DNA from: Bacillota bacterium | Lineage (GTDB): Bacteria > Bacillota > Clostridia > Eubacteriales > Eubacteriaceae | Length of the DNA: 64,000 nucleotides | Assembly: GCA_018903255.1 (NCBI GenBank) | Contig: JAHIQT010000189.1 | Coordinates: 47,168 to 111,167 of the forward strand | Direction of reading: 5' to 3' | Shown: piece by piece, positions 60,389-64,000 of the stretch | How positions within the stretch are numbered: position 1 is the first letter of the stretch | Layout: every line of letters begins with the position of its first letter | The notes under the pieces: generated by a model | The model's database searches: none | What the model was told of the DNA's origin: nothing | Seen by the model: the letters and a program-made list of their open reading frames with translations, nothing else | Program-made: the position numbers and the translations under genes

Positions 60389-61749
60389 GCCTGCCCCGCC
60401 TTATGGTCCAGGACGGCATTTAAAAGGCTGCTTAAAAACATCGGGTTGCTGTAAAAATGAATATGTGGATAGCCGGCCAGGACATTCTTCTGGCGGTAGC
60501 CGCAGGTCCAGGTTTTTCCTTTTTTGGTGATCACATAGGCCGTCGGCAAGGCTTCTTCGCTAGAAACCAGACTGTGATGAAACTCATGCCCGCGCACTTC
60601 AATGGTCTTTCCGCCAAGATAAGCGGCAATATTGACATAGCCAAACCGCTGCAGCCGTTTGGTCATTGTCGAATCGGCAGCCAAAAAGCCTACGCCGGGA
60701 TTGCTTTCGCCACTGTTTAGGGTCATCGAGTTGGTCAGATACATCAGGCCGCCACACTCGGCATAACAGGGCAGCCCAGCTTCGAGTTTGTTTTTGATAT
60801 CGGCGATCATCGTCGTGTTGGCGGCCAGCTCAGCCCCGAATATTTCTGGAAAGCCGCCGCCAATATATAAACCATCGAGATGCGCTGGCAGACTGGCATC
60901 ATTTAAGGGACTAAATTCGACCACTTCCACCCCAGCGTTTGCCAGCGCTTTAAAATTGTCATCATAGTAAAAATTAAAGGCCCGATCTTTAGGAACGCCG
61001 ATCCGCAGGCCCTGATATTTATCCGCATCAGCTAAGAAGGGATCGACAAAGGGACTCACCGCTTGGTCATGCTTGCTAATTTCCAATAATTTATCCAGAT
61101 CAATATAGGCTTCGGCCATCTCGCCGGCCTTATCAACCTTTTCCCGAAAATCAGCAATCTCTTCGACCGGTACCAACCCCAGATGACGGCTGTCCATCAC
61201 AATGTCGGGATTATTAGGAAAGTAACCCAGACAGGTCACATCATTATAGGCTTCAATCATTTCTTTTAACAAGAGATAATGGGATTCGGATGAAATCCGA
61301 TTAATAATCACCCCGACAATATTGGCATCGGGATCAAAATCGACATAACCTTTAACTAGCGCTGCAGCACTTTTGGCCATTCCTCGACCATCGATGATCA
61401 AAATCACCGGAGCACCGATGCTTTTGGCCAGATAGGCACTGCTACCGACATCCGATTCCAGGCTATGGCCATCATAGAGACCCATAACCCCTTCGGCAAT
61501 CCCCAGATCATTTTCATCCAGCCGTCTAAAAAAGAGACCCCGGACCGTTTCCTCATTTAACATCCAGGTATCCAGATTAATCGAGGGCTCACCAGTGACA
61601 AAGCGATGAAACATCGGGTCAATGTAGTCTGGTCCGGTTTTAAAGGGTTTTACCCGCAGTCCCCGTTTTTTAAATGCCGCCATGATGCCCATGGTGACAG
61701 TGGTCTTTCCGACGTTGCTGCTGGCTCCGGCCAGCATAAAGTAGTTCAT
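60385..61749 (-). CDS. cbiA: Cobyrinate a,c-diamide synthase
   Basis: MLAGASSNVGKTTVTMGIMAAF; AECGGLMYLTNSM; EVRGHEFHHS. Confidence 0.94.
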   Translation of the reverse strand: MNYFMLAGASSNVGKTTVTMGIMAAFKKRGLRVKPFKTGPDYIDPMFHRFVTGEPSINLDTWMLNEETVRGLFFRRLDENDLGIAEGVMGLYDGHSLESDVGSSAYLAKSIGAPVILIIDGRGMAKSAAALVKGYVDFDPDANIVGVIINRISSESHYLLLKEMIEAYNDVTCLGYFPNNPDIVMDSRHLGLVPVEEIADFREKVDKAGEMAEAYIDLDKLLEISKHDQAVSPFVDPFLADADKYQGLRIGVPKDRAFNFYYDDNFKALANAGVEVVEFSPLNDASLPAHLDGLYIGGGFPEIFGAELAANTTMIADIKNKLEAGLPCYAECGGLMYLTNSMTLNSGESNPGVGFLAADSTMTKRLQRFGYVNIAAYLGGKTIEVRGHEFHHSLVSSEEALPTAYVITKKGKTWTCGYRQKNVLAGYPHIHFYSNPMFLSSLLNAVLDHKAGQA

Positions 61750-61835
61750 AATTTCGTCTCCTTTTTAATGACTGCTATCACTATTCTAAATTTCGCAAAA
61801 AGACGGCCGCTGCCAGCAGACAGACCGTTACGAAA

Positions 61836-63122
61836 CTATTTTTCTTCAATCAAGGTTAATGCTTTAACCATTTTTATAAATTCCTGATGATCATTAATTT
61901 CGTTGATCGTCTTTTCCTTTTTAATCGCTTCAAGCCGCTTTTTCAGCTGGCCTTCGGTAAAGTCATTGTTTAGACAATTGCGGTGAAAATAAAGCTCACC
62001 CGTAAGCTTTTCCAAACCGATCAGGTTATTGATATTGCCGTGGCCAAAGGGCAGATCCGAAATTAGAATCAGGTCACTTTCTGCCATCACCGCCAGGTTT
62101 TCTTCCTGTTTTTCCCGACTGATGGCGGTAAAAGGACTTTCTTCAATCATCGGAATCGCCAGCACATCACAGATGGTCCAGTCATCACTGCCCTGGTTGA
62201 CCACCCCGGCAGTGACCTGATGACCCATGGCCTCCAGTTCTTCTAGCACCTGAGAAGCCTTGTTGCCGCCGCAGATGACATGAATCCGCAAACTGCGGTA
62301 GTCTTCTGATTCTTTAATCACCCGGAGTGGAATAATCTCCGGTTTTCCAAACAGTTTATTCTCCTGAATAAACATTTTCATCTCATAGACTTTTTTAAGG
62401 TTTTCTTCGGTGATCACTTCTTTGGGGGTGCCGTCGACAACCACCCTGCCATCCTTCATTAAAATAAGCCGGTTGCAGTATCGCGCCGCCAGATTAATAT
62501 CATGAAGGACAGCCACCACCGTCATCGATTTTTTTACATTCAGATTGCGAATTAACTCCATCACTTCAATCTGGTGGTGGATATCCAGCGCCGATGTCGG
62601 TTCATCCAACAAAATGATATCGGGTTCCTGGGCAATCGCCCGGGCAATAATCACCCGCTGTTTTTCGCCACCGCTAAGATTATTATAAAGCCGCTTTCTA
62701 AACGGGAGGGTCTTGGTCGCCCGCATCGCATCGGCGACAATCGTATAATCATGCTGACTTTCCTTGGTGCGATAACTCAGATAGGGGTTTCGTCCCATCA
62801 AGACGATGTCCTCGACGGTGAAATCATAGTCGATATCAAAGGACTGCGGCACCACCGCAATCATTTGAGCCCGCTGCCGCTGGCTATAGCTGGTATTGTC
62901 CTTTTCTTCCAGAGTAATCACCCCGGATTTAACTGGCAACAGTCCCGACAAACATTTTAACAGGGTTGACTTCCCGGTGCCGTTGGGACCGATCAATCCG
63001 ACAAACTCACCCTGACAGATGGTCGCGTTAAACCCTTGCAAGATATCTTTTTCACCATAACCGGATACCAGATCCTTAAAATCGAGCATGATTCTTGGCA
63101 TTAACCGCTTCATCTTAGACAC
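61836..63122 (-). CDS. Iron/cobalamin ABC transporter ATPase with an extra C-terminal domain of about 160 aa
   Basis: IGPNGTGKSTLLKCLSG; LSGGEKQRVIIARAIAQ; C-terminus RSLRIHVICGGNKASQVLEELEAMGHQVTAGVVNQGSDDW. Confidence 0.9.
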   Translation of the reverse strand: MSKMKRLMPRIMLDFKDLVSGYGEKDILQGFNATICQGEFVGLIGPNGTGKSTLLKCLSGLLPVKSGVITLEEKDNTSYSQRQRAQMIAVVPQSFDIDYDFTVEDIVLMGRNPYLSYRTKESQHDYTIVADAMRATKTLPFRKRLYNNLSGGEKQRVIIARAIAQEPDIILLDEPTSALDIHHQIEVMELIRNLNVKKSMTVVAVLHDINLAARYCNRLILMKDGRVVVDGTPKEVITEENLKKVYEMKMFIQENKLFGKPEIIPLRVIKESEDYRSLRIHVICGGNKASQVLEELEAMGHQVTAGVVNQGSDDWTICDVLAIPMIEESPFTAISREKQEENLAVMAESDLILISDLPFGHGNINNLIGLEKLTGELYFHRNCLNNDFTEGQLKKRLEAIKKEKTINEINDHQEFIKMVKALTLIEEK

Positions 63123-63999
63123 CCCCTTTTTTTCGTTTTCTCAAGAGATAGACAAAAAAGGGTCCGCCGAAGGCGGCGGTGATAATCCCGACGGGAATTT
63201 CCTGACCAGCCACCGTTCGGGCCAGCGTATCACACAGAATTAAAAACGCTCCACCAAAGAGTAGCGAAAAAGGAATCAAAACCCGATGTTTAGGACCAGT
63301 TACCAGGCGGACAATATGGGGTATTACCAATCCCACAAACCCGATGATCCCGGTAACCGAGACCACTGCTGCGGTCAGCAGCGATGAGGTAATTAAAATT
63401 TTCTTTTTTAAACGCTCGGTATCCACCCCCAACTGAGTCGCGGTTTCCTCGCCCAACAGCATGATATCCAATTCTCGAACTGAGGTCAGCATAACGATAC
63501 ATCCGATAATAACATAAGGTAGCACCGTTAAAACCTGACCCCAGCCCTTACCGTTTAAACTGCCCATGATCCAGAACATAATCCGGGTCATTTCTTCCTG
63601 ATTAAAAATCATCAGCAAATACATGATCGCACTAATGGTTTGCCCGATGGCAATGCCGCTAAGTAGCAGTGTCGCCACCGGAACCTTGCGACCGACTCGG
63701 GAGATATTATAAACCACTAAAATCGATGCAAATGATCCGACAAAAGCTAAAATAGCGGTACCGTTCATCCCAAATAAACTGCTGGAAAAATTCATCACAA
63801 TGCCAATCGTCGCTCCCAGAGCCGCCCCCGATGATACCCCTAAAATATAAGGATCAGCCATGGGATTTTTAAAGATTCCCTGGTAGGCGGCGCCACAGAT
63901 GGCCAGCACCCCACCGGTAATAAAGGCCAGAATAATCCGCGGCAATCGCACATTCCAAATAATGGCAATGGCTCCCGCGCTAATATTTTCCATTCCCAA
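63115..63999 (-). CDS. BtuC/FecCD-type ABC permease (5' end truncated by window)
   Basis: WNVRLPRIILAFITGGVLAICGAAYQGIFKNPMADPYILGVSSGAALGA. Confidence 0.92.
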   Translation of the reverse strand: MGMENISAGAIAIIWNVRLPRIILAFITGGVLAICGAAYQGIFKNPMADPYILGVSSGAALGATIGIVMNFSSSLFGMNGTAILAFVGSFASILVVYNISRVGRKVPVATLLLSGIAIGQTISAIMYLLMIFNQEEMTRIMFWIMGSLNGKGWGQVLTVLPYVIIGCIVMLTSVRELDIMLLGEETATQLGVDTERLKKKILITSSLLTAAVVSVTGIIGFVGLVIPHIVRLVTGPKHRVLIPFSLLFGGAFLILCDTLARTVAGQEIPVGIITAAFGGPFFVYLLRKRKKGGV

Positions 64000-64000
64000 A

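Noticed and set aside
1-64000. tRNA/rRNA genes or prophage
   Set aside because: No tRNA- or rRNA-like sequence and no phage structural or integrase genes recognised by eye

Overview
The gene content resembles a Clostridia/Eubacteriaceae acetogen such as Acetobacterium (inferred from gene content only). (1) About 0-13.6 kb, minus strand: a conserved Firmicutes housekeeping block, rqcP-hup-mazG/yabN-spoVB-prsA-mfd-pth-prs-glmU-spoVG-purR. (2) 13.8-26.3 kb: murC, lgt flanked by two DUF4190-like proteins, a patatin, an orphan degenerate histidine kinase, a MacAB-type efflux operon, a BMP lipoprotein and an AlkD-like protein. (3) 26.3-45.3 kb: cobalamin genes (cobU, cobD, cbiB, cbiP, cbiJ, cbiH, cbiG, cbiF, cbiK), early tetrapyrrole genes (hemL, hemB, a hemC-cobA-hemD fusion, sirC-like, hemA) and cbiMNQO under a cobalamin riboswitch. 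(4) 45.5-53.9 kb: a GGDEF-EAL protein, a Bce-type ABC/two-component operon with two independent frameshifts, a creatininase and an amidotransferase. (5) 54-64 kb: an ADP-ribosylglycohydrolase-like gene, then a second cobalamin operon (cbiT, E, D, L, C, pduX-like, cbiA, btuD, btuC). The best candidate for something new is at about 55.0-55.6 kb. It is a second cobalamin riboswitch with its own promoter and terminator. No co-directional gene follows it; instead there is an array of stem-loops with 8-nt loops, suggesting a B12-controlled non-coding RNA. Also notable are a dispersed palindromic MITE-like repeat (4 copies), an iteron-like repeat upstream of cobD, a trifunctional HemC-CobA-HemD protein, and a histidine kinase with His replaced by Asn. 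No searches or folding software were run; all family assignments are from motif recognition.
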